A DNA stretch of 64,000 nucleotides, from the NCBI GenBank assembly GCA_019914945.1, contig CM034102.1, positions 2,717,501 to 2,781,500 on the forward strand, given 5' to 3'. A program made the translations under genes and the position numbers. Shown here piece after piece: positions 1 through 11,692 of the stretch. Source of the DNA: Typha latifolia (lineage: Eukaryota; Streptophyta; Magnoliopsida; Poales; Typhaceae). The notes beneath the pieces are model-generated. The model worked only from the letters and a program-made list of their open reading frames with translations, did no database searches and had not been told where the DNA came from. The number at the start of each line of letters is the position of its first letter. Position 1 is the stretch's first letter.

Positions 1-1150
1 AAGATAAACGGTCATAACTATAGATCGCGGATAGAGATAGAGAAATCATCAAAGAGTTACCCATGGCGATAGTAAGTAAGAGTTAGATCGAGAAGAAGCG
101 AGAATAGAGTTCAAACAGCTCGGGGACTTCAAAAAGAGATGAAACGCGAGAAAGGAAGGGTTTAAGCCTTCACTTAATAAAGGCAGAGAGAGGACGACTT
201 TTTTTTAGGGGCTCCCTTTTCGAATAAGTTAATAGCTATAAAATGAACCAAAAAAAAAAAAAGATGCGGTCCCCAACTCCTCCACAAACTCCTCTAGTCC
301 TCTATAACGACGTCAGCAACGTGGCAAGGCCCAGGTCGATGATATTCCTCCTGCCCTACCTTATACCGTCGAATATTCCGCCACGTCGCTGAGTTCTAGA
401 AAATTTTAAGATGAGGTGTCGACATATTAGCGATGAGGAAAAAATATATGTATAACCGCTTCTTCTACGATAAAATGTCTATAATAACTATCGTCCCTCA
501 CCTACGTGGTGAGAAACTATTGGGTACGTATACGTTCTTTCAGCCAATTGAGGGAGAGAAAGTTTTTCGTTAAAGAGATCGACAGGCGTATTTTATGGTA
601 CTTTATTAGAAACTCGGATGTCATCGGGAGTTGCGACGTGACGCGGCTCGACGCCTGAGACCAGCAACGTAGCAAGTGGAACCGGCAAAGGTGGACGAGC
701 GGCGAGGAAAGCACCCTCATAGTTCGAAAGTAATTACGAGAACACCACAGGAATAACGAGCGAATCGAGCCGTTTCTAGAGGCTTCTGGGTTTCGTGGAC
801 GGGTTTAGACTTTGAAATGCGACCGCCGAGTCTGCGGCGAAGTTACGACCGGCCGCCCATGGGTTTGAATCTGCTTGTCGGGCGACCTGTCACAATATTA
901 CGAAAATGACCCCCTCGATGTCGGATTAACGGATTTTCCTTTGGACGGTCCAGATCTTATCTCTGTCCTTATCCGAGCTACGGTCTGGTCCACTGGAGAT
1001 AGGGCATCTCGTCGGAGAGATAATTTGTGAGGTCAAGAGAATTCTTTTGTTAGAATATTATAAATAATAATAATCTTAAATAGCTTAACGTTGCATCGTG
1101 AGTTCGGTCCGCCTCGTTGACATTGGATTTCGTATTTAGTTTGGAATTCT
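1..1150. other. CpG-rich non-coding tract, promoter-like
   Basis: No open frame here resembles a known protein. The tract is unusual for the spacers of this window because CpG clearly outnumbers GpC (about 78 against 46 by hand count). It contains ACGT-core elements of the kind found in plant promoters: GACGTCA at 309-315, AACGTGGC at 318-325 and GCCACGTCG at 380-388. It could be the promoter or 5' part of a gene lying to the left of the window, or an assembly anomaly. Function not established. Confidence 0.35.
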
Positions 1151-2029
1151 ACTTTTTTATAATCACAGCTGTTGTTTGGAATTATTAAGTGATGAAATTT
1201 TAATTGGTTTTAATTTATTTGGAGGGATGATTTGAGGTTAGATTCAATGTATGTAGTGAAATCCGAAGATTTGAGGCTAATTTTTTTTTTATGTAATTTA
1301 TTTGTCATTTAAGTTAGCTTTTTTAAAATTTTAAAATTGAATATTAATATATTGGTTCCATTTGAATTGGATTTAAGGGGGTTTCTTAGATGAGGTTAGT
1401 GGTTTTGATACCAAATTTCAGTTTTCTAAAAACATGGTTAATACCTACTTCTCCCTAAATCTTATTTAGAGTATCAAAATTAAAACAGTTTAATGATAAA
1501 GCTAAATGATAGTTTAGGAACCATTTTTTTAATGTTAAAACAAAAAAAAAATAATTCATCATTATTAACTCAGATTACAATCAAACATTTAATTTTTCTT
1601 AACACATTTATAAGGTACCATATTTCACATTCAAATAGGCTATCCAGGTTCTGGAGCTAACTACTCTCCAAAAGCTAGCTTACATCTTTACTAAAGTCCA
1701 TTGGCAAAATAAGAAGAAAAAAAATTGAACATAATAAAAAAGAATTTCTAACTCATTCCAACCAACAAAATTATGACTTTCATTTCGGTTTCATTATTTT
1801 TAAAACAATGAAAATTCATTTCCAAATGGAATGAATGAATTGAATTATCTCATAATGGAATCAACTGAATTTATTTGGACCTGGCCTATTTATTATTTGG
1901 AATTGTATTGAATTTGAATCTTGATAGACTCATTCATTATTTAATTTGGACATATAAATAATCTATAAATACAGATATATTTTATAATACACAATACAAG
2001 AAGTCAATCGATTCCTTTGTTGGAAAAAA
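1151..2029. other. AT-rich spacer, no gene seen
   Basis: Low-complexity AT-rich sequence with runs of A and T. I see no coding frame, RNA gene or recognisable element. Around 1800-1930 there are repeated variants of ATTGAATT and GGAATGAAT that may be an old short repeat, but no ends could be defined. Confidence 0.4.
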
Positions 2030-2787
2030 ATGGTAGAACACGTCCTCCTCCATTGTAGCGAGAGCCGTTTCAAAGCAAGCTTGGCTTCAAAATGAAAACA
2101 AAATCTTTCAGACCGGATGAATGGCTAGTCCACCTTCGCCACAACATTTATGAAAAAGACTTATTACCATACAACTTTATTGTTCTCTAGTCTATCTAGA
2201 GATGCACAAACAAATTTTGCTTTGAAAGAGAAAAGTCGAGCCCCTTACGTGTGCTTTGCATGGCGGACTCAATCTTCAAGTACCTCAACGTGAACCCCTC
2301 AGTGGAAACTCATATCGCCTTTATCTCTGTCAATCTTGTCTCTCTCATTAATCACCCTATCCCTAATGAGGGAGACATTGTAGGATAGTCAAATGCCTCA
2401 TGAAGTGGCTCTAATTAACGAGTGTTTGACATTGCCCTAGCTATGCACCCATCCCCCATCAGTGCGAGGAAAGCAATTTTTTCAAACCATTGTCAGAAAA
2501 CACAATTTATAGAGAATTTGTAGCTCTCTCTGCGATCAAGGAGGTAAGCAGGTTGGCTAATGGCAAGAAGATCTGGATCTTCTGTGACCGCTAGACCTTA
2601 GTCACTACAATCAACAATCCTTGTCCAAACTCTCCAAACCTGCAAATAGCTTCTCTTATCAATGAATGCCTTCTCCGGATCTCAAAAGTTGTGTTTTTAA
2701 GAATATGCTACTACTAGTAGAAATGATAACCTAGCAGCTCAAATATAGTAAAGAGAGTGGTGGATCAACCTGCCTGTCAACTTGACT

Positions 2788-2822
<35 letters not shown>
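2030..2822 (+). pseudogene. Decayed LINE (non-LTR retrotransposon) 3' fragment with poly(A) tail
   Basis: From 2030 a frame reads VEHVLLHCSESR, matching the zf-RVT signature near the C-terminus of plant LINE reverse transcriptases (E-x-x-H-x-L-x-x-C). Further on, about 2511-2680, the frame reads EFVALSAIKEVSRLANGKK, then WIFCDR and a stop, then LVTTINNP, which has the layout of an RNase H-like domain (a glutamate in an acidic patch, then an aspartate after a hydrophobic strand). It is followed by a fragment resembling the terminal LAAQ. Several stops and frame changes interrupt it. A run of 31 A at 2792-2822 closes the element, as expected for target-primed reverse transcription. I could not find the 5' end or a target duplication. 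Non-functional. Confidence 0.6.
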
Positions 2823-2824
<2 letters not shown>

Positions 2825-3272
2825 TGCTCCTCTGTTATTACCTATGAATTTGGGGTTTATAAAAATGGGGATATAAAGGTTATTGAAATCTTTGCTTCAA
2901 AATGTTGTACAAGTGTAGAAACATTGTGAAAGACACAAATAGTTTTAAATACTGAGAAAAAAAGAAGGAAGAATGTGAAGATCGTTTTTAATCGTCGATG
3001 CTCCCAGCGGACTCTTTTGATCAATCTAAAGTTATTCTGGATCCCGATCCCCGATCCATTAGCCAGCAGGTTAGATGAAGGAATTTTTATATTTCACACC
3101 CTGCATTACGTGTTTATTCCATTTACATCCGATCTTTCGATTATTCTTAACTTGACCCTCTACGTTTTAATAATTTCGAAAAAGTCGTACCAAGTATGCA
3201 AGCAGTATGATTTAAAAGTGAAATAAAAGAAACACAAAATACAGGGTGTTAAATGAAAAGATCCTGTCAACT

Positions 3273-3281
3273 AAACCCTAG
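3273..3281 (+). promoter_or_regulatory. Telo-box upstream of RPF2
   Basis: AAACCCTAG lies about 410 bp before the RPF2 start codon. A site II-like TGGGCT follows at 3342-3347. Telo-box plus site II is the known promoter pairing of plant ribosomal-protein and ribosome-biogenesis genes, which fits the downstream gene. The stretch from 3282 to about 3390 is pyrimidine-rich and looks like a 5' leader. A leader intron running from about 3391 to 3682 (acceptor just before CTGATAAAATG) is likely. Confidence 0.5.
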
Positions 3282-3690
3282 TTGGGAAGGCTCAATCGAT
3301 CTCGCGTCCTACTACTCCTCCTCCTCTCTCTCGCTCTCGTGTGGGCTGCCGGCGTCGTCGCAACTCCCCGCAGCATAAACCGCGAGACAGGTCTCTTCCT
3401 ATTCCTCTCTCTCTACCTTCTTTGGCCTTTGAGGCGATTACTACAAGAATTCTTTGGAGAAGTTTCAAGTCTGCCTATTTGTCTATTCCCTCGTTCTTTA
3501 GAGAACAAAGCATGCTCGATTACATCTAGTAGCTTATAATTTTCGACTTCATCATCTGTGGAGCAGGGAAAAGCTACTATATTTTCATCAAAAATCTTTT
3601 TTTTTTGTTTCTTAATTATATTTTTCTAATGCATGTATGCCACTAAATGAATTAAATTTCTTGCCTTCTTTCACGCCTGTAGCTGATAAA

Positions 3691-5725
3691 ATGCAAATAA
3701 GAACCCCCAAGACTCATCGAGGGAAGCGGGAGCTTGTAAAGCGTGCGCCAAAACTTGTAAGAATTTTCTTAACTAATTTTGTCCAACATACACCAGAAGA
3801 TAATGTGATTATTGAACACATGTTATATGTATTTGTAGGTTGAGAATGGTAAGAAGACACTTATCCTTCATGGTAACAAGACTGGCACTATTTTGAACTC
3901 AGTGTTGAGTGATATATATCACTTGAAGAGAGATAATGCCGTAAAGTATACCAGGAAGAACGATAGCGTAAGGCCATTCGAAAGTGGCGGAGAAACATCT
4001 TTGGAGTTCTTTTCTCTCAAAACTGACTGCAGCCTTTTTGTGGTAAGCAAATTAGGAAGAGGTTATTAAGCTCGTAGTTCCATCTCCTGTTGTTCAATCT
4101 TTTTTATTCTCCTCTTCTTGATTTCTCTTATTTCTTGCTTCTATTTTCTACTTTCCTCTTCATTGGATGATGCATCTCTGTTATGTTTATTCCATATGGA
4201 CATACTTTTACTATGTTCCGACTATAGGCCAAACAAATAAGAAAACAAATTTTATTCAATAAGTGAAGCATAGATTTCGGACCCTCAATGGTTTTTTTTG
4301 GTTCAGAGCTTAATAACCTCAAACCAATAAGTGCGGCCTCAAACCAATGTGCTAGAAGATAGTACATTGGTTCACAGAGTCGCACTTATTAGTGTATCTT
4401 TTCCTTTCATCTTAGCTTTGTTATTCTTAATATGCATGTCATATACATAGGTCCTACTTTAAGACATAAAGACCATCTTTTTGTTTGTTTGTTTTTGAAT
4501 CCAAGCGTGACTTCTTTTTGTGAGCATTTTACTGCATGGTGCTAATATTAGATGACATACCAGAAGACAAAGAGGCTTAACTTGTAGATCAAAGCCATCT
4601 ATATCTAGAAAATGCCATTTCTTCATAAAATGGATGTGCTCAGTCTTTTCACTTTCCTAACTAATAGGTCTTAATTTTGCAGTTTGGCTCACATTCAAAG
4701 AAAAGGCCCGACAATCTAGTTCTTGGGAGGACTTATGATCATCATATATACGATCTTATTGAAGTAGGAGTGGAAAACTATAGATCGATGGAGTCATTTG
4801 TATATGATAAGAAGCTGAGCCCAAAAATTGGGTCGAAACCTCTCTTTGTCTTCGTAGGAGAAGGTTTTGAGAGTGTTGAAGAGTTAAAACACTTGAAGGA
4901 AGTACTGCTTGATCTTTTCAGAGGAGAGGTCAGTCTTTCGTTATTATTGTTAGTAACATTGAGTTAATTCATCGAATAAATTGTAAATATTTCCTTCCTT
5001 GCTAGTACAGGTGGTGGAAAATCTAAATCTTGCTGGTGTAGACAGGGTTTTCGTATGCACAGCTATCTCTTCTTCTACAGTGGTCTTTATGCACTGTGCT
5101 CTTCGGCTAAAGAAGTCAGGCACATCTATTCCTAAAATGGAATTGGTAGAAGTTGGTCCCTCAATGGACTTTAAAGTTCGACGTCATCGTCTTCCAAATG
5201 AGAGTTTGAAGAAAGAAGCAATGAAGGTTGCTGAACAGGCTAAGAAGGTAAATATAAGAGCCTTGAACCTTATACAGTTCTTAGTTGCTTTCGTACTTGT
5301 GCAAACAAGATCCTTAAGAAGTTAATAGAATATCAAGAAAGCTCTCCTCCTTTTCATTCAGCTGCTTTTTTCTTGCATTATTGCAACTTGTTTGCCTTTT
5401 TATTTGATACTGGAAACTTAAATTGCTGATAATAGCTGATGTTTACCTGCAGGTTAAGAATGTTTCAAGTGATGTAGTGCAGGGTAAAGTAGGCAAGATC
5501 TACATGCCCGACCAACAGGTTCAGACTTCAGACAAATCTTTCCATTTACCCAGTCTAACAGTAGCAATTCATAGCATCGCATTAACCCATGTTTTGCTTT
5601 TGAAGGTTGGAGGAATGCCTTTATCAAATACTGTAAAAGGACTAAAGAGAGAACGCCGTGAGGCTAAGATAAACAAGGTTGCTGGAAGTGATAAATCAAA
5701 AAAGATAAAGACAAACCCTGAGTGA
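3691..5725 (+). CDS. RPF2: Ribosome production factor 2 homolog (Brix domain)
   Basis: Nucleolar assembly factor for the 60S subunit; in yeast and plants Rpf2 works with Rrs1 to bring the 5S RNP into pre-60S particles. Six coding exons: 3691-3756, 3839-4042, 4683-4928, 5011-5247, 5453-5518 and 5606-5725, all phase 0, giving 312 residues, close to the usual 310-315 of plant RPF2. The start MQIRTPKTHRGKRELVKRAP is the conserved basic N-terminus. A Brix domain spans roughly residues 25-245, including GNKTGTILNSVLSDIYHLKR, SLEFFSLKTDCSLF and PDNLVLGRTYDHHIYDLIE. The lysine-rich tail ends KSKKIKTNPE. The exon joins restore continuous family-like sequence. Looks intact. Confidence 0.93.
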
Positions 5726-6746
5726 CCGTCAGAGGTTGCGTCATCCTAACAAGCCTGTGCCACATTTTAGGCAATTTTTTTGGCAGTTGTGAAGTCCCAG
5801 ATGCTACACTATTTCTCTTTTCAAGTTAGAGTATGCGAAGATTTGACACCACAGAGTAGAAGCTACCTGCTTTGTTATTTTACTTATGTTGACAAGAGAT
5901 TGAAACAGTATGTGGTTTCATTCAGAAGTAATTATATTTCTATTTCAGTTGTATCAAGTTTCCTCCTGGTTGTGTGAGAATTATATAATTTTTGTCAGAC
6001 ATAATCCTACTATTTGTTGCATGAGATGTTTGGTTACCAACTTACATTTTAAAGAGTAAATTTTATGTGACAAGTGACAACCACTTTCTGATACTGTTGG
6101 TTTTATTGAATGGATCTTCTTGCATAAACTTTTGAAAACCGGGCAGGGGTTTCATATTACCCATGCTTTACCAGCCATTACCAGATCCATGCTATACAAA
6201 GATAATAACATAAAAATAAGAGTTTATGTGGAGTTGTTTCTCTTATTTACTATCAATTGTATGGTCTGGCTGAGTGCGGTTATTGTTAATTCACCATATT
6301 CCACAAAAGTTTAATCTAATAGAAATTGGATGTAGCCTAAGTTTGAGATTGAATCGATAGGTGTTGCAAAATTTGAATTCAGAAACTTCTGCTCCAATGC
6401 ATGTAATCTTCATATATAGTTACAAGTTTAAGCTTATAAAAAACGATGGATTTAATCTTGCAAAAATTCTAGAGATAATGACATCTCTTCATTGGATCAT
6501 CATAGATAAAGTTACCACAGGGTAAGGAAGAAGAAAGGTATTGCCAAGTCCATTTCCAAATGACTTTTTCAACAATATAATTGGGCTCGACCAATTTTTC
6601 CCAAGAAAATAAAAAAGAGAAAAGAAAGAATACAAGTACTAATTCACTAATATCTAAGAAGTCAACAGTAATATAATCAACCATCAACCATGAAGCAGAA
6701 GAAGTATCAATTTATATACTGATATGTAGAGCTAACGAGGTAGTAT
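5726..6746. other. RPF2 3' flank and convergent spacer
   Basis: Holds the probable 3' UTR of RPF2 and then AT-rich sequence up to the stop codon of the small leftward gene. Open frames here are short and have no recognisable content. Confidence 0.4.
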
Positions 6747-6920
6747 CTAAATGGAGGATGGATCACAAACAATACAAGCTAAGAGGAGGATAGCAGAGGA
6801 AGCAGCATCCTCCTCTTCAGTGAAGCAGCTTCTCTTAAACTTGCAAGCCTTTCCCTTGTTGCATTGCAGCTTCACCACTTTTGCTTCTCTCTCTTGCCTC
6901 CTCTTCATATTGTACACCAT
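6747..6920 (-). CDS. Small conserved-looking plant protein, function unknown (57 residues)
   Basis: A single-exon frame on the minus strand, start codon at 6920-6918, stop TAG at 6749-6747, with an in-frame stop shortly upstream that fixes the start. The protein begins with a basic stretch (MKRRQEREAK), then a lysine- and cysteine-rich centre (CNKGKACKFKRSCF), an acidic EEED, and a hydrophobic end SSAILLLACIVCDPSSI. The basic-acidic-hydrophobic layout with a cysteine-bearing AILLLACI tail recalls short unannotated plant proteins I have seen. I know no function and cannot run a search. A TATA-like CTATAAA lies on the same strand at 7016-7010, about 90 bp upstream. It may be membrane- or lipid-associated through the tail, but that is a guess. 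Confidence 0.55.
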   Translation of the reverse strand: MVYNMKRRQEREAKVVKLQCNKGKACKFKRSCFTEEEDAASSAILLLACIVCDPSSI

Positions 6921-7009
6921 CCCTTCTTTGCACCAAAGTTTCTATATGAAATAAGAGATGTCTCTCTGCATGGGAGCTGCCGAACTGAGAGATCTCACAC
7001 AGTAGTAGC

Positions 7010-7016
7010 TTTATAG
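7010..7016 (-). promoter_or_regulatory. TATA-like box for the 57-residue gene
   Basis: CTATAAA on the minus strand, about 90 bp upstream of the start codon at 6920. The spacing leaves room for a short leader. Inferred from sequence and position only. Confidence 0.35.
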
Positions 7017-10000
7017 AGGACATGGTGTGCAGAAGAAGCCAATTGGAAGCACAGTAGAGTAAAATGACAGAAACCATATCCCCTAGTAAAAGTTTCAATA
7101 TTAAGAGTTCACGATTGTCACCTGAAATGTGTGCCAATTGGCATGGTTATGATGGACAATAGCTTGTCCTTGTTCTTGTCCAGGAGTTCTCCATGTGCCT
7201 TGACATGTGAGTTTATAACCTCTAGGAACTTATTCCTTTAGCTTTTCCACAGTTTGAGGTCCAGAGTACCTATTTTATCTACAATCCAATTTATAAGATT
7301 TCAAAATTATTTACTACTTTGTTCCTTGCCAAGGAACATAAAAGAGGATAAGAGGCCCATCAAAAGTAAAATTAATCTGTGCTAAAAAAAATATTTGGTC
7401 ATTTTACTTTTTTGGCAGTTTCAAGCCGACTTCAGTGACTTGATATATCCATAAAAGTTAAAAATATCCCATAATAATAGTATCACTGATTCATTTCAAG
7501 TCAAACTGGAGGAATAGAATGGCTTCTCAAACCAAGGTTAATTTGTACTCTACAAATTTCATTCATTTCAGGTGGAAGAGAACCTGAACTTACTTTTTGT
7601 GATTCATTTTATTCATCAAGTTTGATAGAATACGCAATTGCAATATGACAGGCAATGAATCATACATTTTTCTATAGCATATGAAAGAGACAAAACAACA
7701 CAGTGACGCATGAGTCCAAAATTTTCAACATCATGTTTGAACATGGAGTGCTGCGAAAAGGAAAAGAAAGGAGAATGATGGGGTATGTATTTGAGAAAGA
7801 TAAGAGGAAAAGGTTGGACACTGACCTTTCAAGCATTGGTGGGTAAGAAGCACAGAACTTTCACTTTCACTTAAGTTGAAAAATTGCACCTTATCACTTA
7901 ACCTCTGTGTAATATAATAAGAATAAAATTCAATTCAGATAAGAAAAGAAGTTAACCTTTTACCTCACAAAATAGATTAGTCTGTTTAGGGCTGCCAAAT
8001 TTCTAAAGATACTACCTACAGTGATGCTACTTCCTACCAACATACTGAGGATCATCTTTACTGCAACAAGGAGAAGGGATCACCAAATGATGTGAGCTCT
8101 ATTGTTTCTCTAGAGTGCCAAAAGGCCGCAATAGGGGATGTCCTAGCATTGTCGGAATATAAGCCGAATTATACCTGCGTAGGTTTCCTGTTGATGATTC
8201 ACATAGCAGATAGTGATGATATATGCACATCTAGGGAAGGCCAAATGTATCCATATGTAAGATGAAATAAGATAATTATGGAGGATAAGAGTTGGAGCTA
8301 TGACATGATTCTGATTTTGACCTCCCTCAAATCCATAAATCCTGCCTAATGAAATAAAATTTGATCTCCTGATCAGGAAACCGTATCCAAGCTCCACGGT
8401 TAGTTATGAGCGAAGAACAAGGGTTTGTTTGAGGGCAAAAAGTATAGTTGATGCAAAAAGTATGCTGGACAACACAATCCCAGGACTACACTAAATCTGG
8501 CAACAAAAAAACTTAAAGCACTTAAAACAGGAGAGAATGACTCCTAGATCTCATATAGAAGAAAGAGAAGAGAAGGACACAGTGGTCTCATATAGAGAAG
8601 GAAAAGATAAGAGAAGTGGAGGGAGGAGAACTGCATGACAAGTGGGAGGCAAGAGAATAGAGAGGAAATTAAACCATCTGACCTGAATTTGGTCTTACAG
8701 GCAGATATTGCCTAATACATGTTCCAACAAGAATATTTTGCTGCACATACAGTAATATTAGTTTTTCTTGCAATAAGGCATGTAACTGCCAATGAAAAAG
8801 CCTACCAGCCTATGATGGGGCTCAATGCCTTGTCACATTTCTAGAACACAGAATCCTGGATCCGGAACTTTGTAACGTAACTTCTTTAGAAGAAAAAGTA
8901 TACCATATCCATAAATCCAAGGTAGATCCATAGAATACCATTCTACTAGTAAGCCTAGCATATAACTGCTTACACATTATCATTTTAGACTACTATATAC
9001 ACCATAGAGGTATAAATCATCAATTGTAATTCAAATTTGCTTGCATAGAATTGCGTAGCAAGTTATCTATTAATGCTTGTAAAGGAACAGAAGTACATAA
9101 GAGGATTACAAAATAAACATCCACCACAAAATGTCATCTCAAGGGAAATAAAAAGAAGGCTACAAGAGTTAGAAACAAAGAACATAACTTTGTATTTTAG
9201 CTCCTCAAAGACGGTTCAGGATCTCTTATTCTTTCAGGAAAATGAAGTAGAAGCTCTAGAAATCTATAGCCCACGCAAAGAGTCACCAGACTTTGGTCAT
9301 AAAGGCAAAGCACGTCCTATATCATAAAGTAGAAAGCAAGTTAGGTTTAACATGCATGATGTCATATAGAACAGACATCCCGACTCTATATAGGCTATAC
9401 AATATAACCTTCTTAGTAATCAAGAATGAATCAAGGTGGATATATACCAACTGAAAAATGTTTGTTAAAAATATTGATGAAAATTCACCAGCCATATACT
9501 GAAAAAAGTCCTAGGACTTCATCATCACTAATGTCTAACAGAATGTATGTTCAAACTGGAAATTGGGGATAGACACCACATAATGAATGCATATGTATGA
9601 CATACAAATATAGCACAATATTATGAACAAGAAACCTGCTTTGATTCATGAAATACAAATTAGGTTCATTATTCTCTGAAACAAAATCAGGAAATTTCAA
9701 GTTCAAAAACAGCTTCAGCAGAGCTGAAGATATAAACTAATTGTTCTTAATTTCTTCAACACGTGACCGTGGAATATCATACCAGGTCCTGTAAATTATA
9801 AGAGAAGCTAATCTAACGTGGTTTTGGATTCAATCATGATTCAACAAGGAATGTCTTCTCTTCGCTGTCACACTCTTCCTAGCCATGGTCAGATGCGCTT
9901 GTTTAAACCTATCACCAGAATTACCAAAAGATGAAGTTCCGACTTTCAATTAGAAGCAACAAAAGATTGTACATTTGATAATTTCACCACTTGTAATTAC

Positions 10001-10312
10001 TAAATGCTGAGAAAAACAATCGTTATCTATAATATCAGCAACTTTTTGAAACACATCATGACTTCAAAAACAAATTCTTCTAAAGTTTAAGGACCAGAAA
10101 GAAGCTTCAAATTTCAGTTTTTGCAGCATAAGAGTTCTGAAAAAAATAAATCAATATTTAGTTATGAAATCAGTTTCTTTTCTAAAAAGCACCATTATTT
10201 CTTAGTTCTTAGCCAGAACTGGTCACCCAAACTTCACAAAACAATTGGAAGCCACAAAAAGGCACTGACATTTAGCTTTTGCAACACAAAAGGTTTGGGA
10301 AAGAATAAACAT
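7017..10312. other. AT-rich spacer, possible distal NFD6 exon
   Basis: About 3.3 kb without a supported gene. The longest frames carry no recognisable motif. Because NFD6 exon 2 ends in a good donor site at 10323-10322, a short third coding or untranslated exon may lie somewhere in this stretch on the minus strand. I could not place it. Confidence 0.35.
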
Positions 10313-10640
10313 TTATGATTTACCTTGGGAGAGCCAGCTCCAGCAGGAGGAATCAACGGCTATGAACGATCTGAGACGAGCAGAGGCAATGGCGCTGTGG
10401 AGTGGCATCAAGGACTCGACGCTTCCCAAAGAAGACGCGACCGATCTGGAGAAAGGTATCTCTAAGGAGTTAGACGTAAACCAAACAAAACAAAAAAGCT
10501 AGAATTTTGAGGCGTTTGCTTCACCTGCGAAAGAGAGGCGCTGCTCTCTTGGAAGGTGAGGGCTTGGTGGGCACGGCCTTGGATCGGAATGCAATCGATC
10601 TGACGGCGGCGATGACGGCGGATCTCGAGATCGACGCCAT
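10313..10640 (-). CDS. NFD6: NUCLEAR FUSION DEFECTIVE 6-like mitochondrial protein
   Basis: Short mitochondrial protein family; Arabidopsis NFD6 is needed for polar nuclear fusion in the female gametophyte. Exon 1 runs 10640-10525 and begins MASISRSAVIAAVRSIAFRS, a serine/arginine/alanine-rich mitochondrial presequence. Exon 2 runs 10445-10324 and encodes the conserved block SLGSVESLMPLHSAIASAR followed by a serine/tryptophan-rich end WSWLSQ. If exon 2 is read through, the protein stops at 10315-10313 after QGKS. If the donor after CAAG is used, a short terminal exon further left replaces those residues; NFD6 genes are commonly spliced alternatively at this point. The gene is head-to-head with the PP2A gene. 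Confidence 0.8.
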
Positions 10641-10685
10641 CTTTTTTCCCACGCCTTTTGGTTTGTTCTGGGAGAAGACGCCCTT

Positions 10686-10694
10686 AAACCCTAA
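10686..10694 (+). promoter_or_regulatory. Telo-box at the NFD6 start
   Basis: AAACCCTAA reads on the plus strand about 46 bp upstream of the leftward NFD6 start codon. Telo-boxes are typical of plant genes for translation and organelle biogenesis, and work in either orientation. It lies in the interval between NFD6 and the PP2A gene, so it may act on both. Confidence 0.4.
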
Positions 10695-11692
10695 CGGGGA
10701 GGTTAGCCGAACCGGGGAACCGACCAAATGGACTAGAAAAGAAATAACGCGGGAGTGTTTCGCAAATATGTATGGTACAGGGGGTATTTTGCAAGTACTA
10801 TATCTCTGATTACATCTATTTTCTATTTTTATCCACTTCCCTACTTTCTTTACGGGAATTATTCTTACGACTTTTTATGTACATAAAATGGAGTGAGATA
10901 GATTTCTTCGGTTCGACTGCTCTATTTGCAAACCGAAGCGGAGATCTTCCCTTTCCTCTCTCCCCTTTCTTGGAATGATCGAACGGAGGAAAGAGAAGGG
11001 AGCGATCCAGAGGTATCTAATCGGAACCTTTTCCATTCTTCTCGATGTGGAATTCCCAATCTCTTCGGGGAGAAAAGATTTTTTTTTTTTTTAGAGAGGT
11101 CTTTTTTTAGCTTTTGCTAGTTCTTTGACTTTGATCGGTCTTCTTTTTCGTCATAGATTTTTGACCCGAAAGATTTTACCTTGACCGTTCCAAATTGGCT
11201 CCCGATCGTTTAGGTTTCTTGATTTGGTTTCAAGGGCTATTGATTTCTGTGCAAAGAGGGAAATTTCGGTCGATTTATAGTGTGATCTCTGCCTCTCCCT
11301 TCTCGGATTGGTGTAGATTTGGCTTATGGGTTCTGTTTCGTGGATTGTCTTCTCGGACTACGGAGAAGAGTGAGGAGAATATAAGGTGGTTGCTCGTCCA
11401 ATTTCTCTGATCTAATCCCTCGTGGAGGATTAGGCAGGCGTTCTTTTCTCTGATCTGTGTGCCTTTTAGTTGTTATCAGAGGTCCGAAATACTTATTTTG
11501 ACGTCCGTATTAATTGTGATCAAATCATTTTAACGAGATGGGTTTCCTTCTCTTTGATTTGGATTTGGCTATAGATTTTGACAAATCTATCAGAAGTGCA
11601 ATGGAATAGCAGAGGTAACATTTGCAGCCTGCAAGGCTTGATCGTCGAGCAAATCTGAAAGCCTCCTCAAATTAAGTTGCCTTTGTTGTAGC

